From contig JAEUSE010000077.1 of NCBI GenBank assembly GCA_016788805.1, positions 1 through 5,308 on the forward strand: 5,308 nt of DNA. The letters are read 5' to 3'. The stretch's first letter is position 1. Each line of letters opens with the position of its first letter. The translations under genes and the position numbers were made by a program. The notes under the pieces are model-generated. The model saw only the letters and a program-made list of their open reading frames with translations. It was not told the DNA's origin and did no database searches. This DNA is from Candidatus Doudnabacteria bacterium (GTDB taxonomy: Bacteria; Patescibacteriota; Doudnabacteria; UBA920). Below, in pieces: positions 5,007 to 5,308 of the stretch.

Positions 5007-5308
5007 ATGACAAACAAGAAAAAAGTTGAATATGTTCGGAATTTTATTTTCGGCGTAGAGGATAGTTTGGTTTCAACCGTAGGGTTGGTTTCGGGTGTGG
5101 CCGTGGCGGGGGTGTCCAATAAAAACGTGGTGCTGACAGGTATGGTGCTGGTGTTCGTGGAGGCCTTCTCCATGGCAGTGGGGAGCCTACTCTCGGAGAA
5201 TAGCGCGGACGAGTACGAATCAAAGTCCGAGGTGGCATTATCCGGCGCGGTCGGCTACTCGGTAGTTATGTTTGGTTCGTACTTGCTAAGCGGTATATTG
5301 ATTGTGCT
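5007..5308 (+). CDS. VIT1/CCC1-family iron/manganese transporter, N-terminal part
   Basis: An open frame of 100 codons from ATG 5007 to the window end; the 3' part is missing. FIFGVEDSLVSTVGLVSGVA (residues 13-32) is the first membrane helix of the VIT1/CCC1 family with the conserved Asp19. VVLTGMVLVFVEAFSMAVGSLLSE (41-64) is the second, with the conserved S-M and small residues, Met56 being in the metal-pathway position known from plant VIT1. ALSGAVGYSVVMFGSYLLSGILIV (77-100) starts the third. Family members move Fe2+ or Mn2+ out of the cytosol. Only about 15 residues (ENSADEYESKSEV) separate helices 2 and 3, so the cytosolic metal-binding domain of plant VIT1 is absent, as in short prokaryotic forms. 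The 93-base spacer upstream, after the palindrome, suggests its own promoter; I see no convincing -35/-10 pair and no Shine-Dalgarno. A role in metal balance and limiting Fenton damage would suit the neighbouring sanitation genes, but this is inference. Confidence 0.85.
   Translation, partial: MTNKKKVEYVRNFIFGVEDSLVSTVGLVSGVAVAGVSNKNVVLTGMVLVFVEAFSMAVGSLLSENSADEYESKSEVALSGAVGYSVVMFGSYLLSGILIV

Noticed and set aside
4937..5238. Two minus-strand open frames opposite the VIT gene start
   Set aside because: The + strand encodes clear VIT family helices; the antisense products are low-complexity Thr/Pro/Arg-rich sequence.
1..5308. CRISPR array, tRNA or rRNA gene, insertion sequence
   Set aside because: I saw no regularly spaced direct repeats, no tRNA cloverleaf or rRNA sequence, and no transposase motifs.

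Overview
The window reads almost entirely on the + strand: nine genes, tightly packed, with ATGA stop/start overlaps. Most of it is a cluster of nucleotide-pool 'house-cleaning' enzymes. In order these are an MTH1-like Nudix (3' end only), a NUDT15-like Nudix, a third Nudix with a hydrophobic N-terminal helix, and a fourth Nudix split by an in-frame TAA inside its Nudix box. Then come a sugar-nucleotidyltransferase-like protein, a UlaG-like metallo-beta-lactamase-fold hydrolase, a small MazG-like pyrophosphohydrolase, a two-HKD phospholipase D/cardiolipin-synthase-like protein, an ITPA/HAM1-type inosine triphosphatase, and the 5' part of a VIT1/CCC1-type metal transporter. No gene-free stretch is longer than about 130 bases.

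The likely source is an uncultivated bacterium of the Candidate Phyla Radiation (Patescibacteria). This is inference from the short gene spacing, the weak Shine-Dalgarno signals, and the particular family variants (DxxD MazG-like protein, short VIT protein starting NFIFGVEDSLVS, eukaryote-like MTH1 and ITPA forms). There is no rRNA or other phylogenetic marker. TGA ends three genes and TAA ends four, so neither the UGA-glycine code of Gracilibacteria/SR1 nor a TAA reassignment fits.

Layout: two long perfect hairpins divide the window into three blocks. Block 1 (1-1019) holds the three intact Nudix genes and ends at a 19-bp hairpin (1031-1071). Block 2 (1096-4875) holds the broken Nudix, nucleotidyltransferase, MBL hydrolase, MazG-like, PLD and ITPase genes and ends at a 36-bp perfect palindrome two bases after the ITPase stop (4878-4913). 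Block 3 begins with the VIT transporter after a 93-base spacer. Neither hairpin is followed at once by a clear T-tract, so termination is inferred from position.

How the genes may work together: six of the ten coding units belong to families that hydrolyse nucleoside triphosphates or related pyrophosphates. Their known relatives clear oxidised (8-oxo), deaminated (ITP/XTP) or other non-canonical nucleotides. The MTH1-like fragment keeps the W-x-D-D residues known to read the 8-oxoguanine base. The nucleotidyltransferase, MBL and PLD proteins may share only the transcript; the sequence does not show a pathway joining them.
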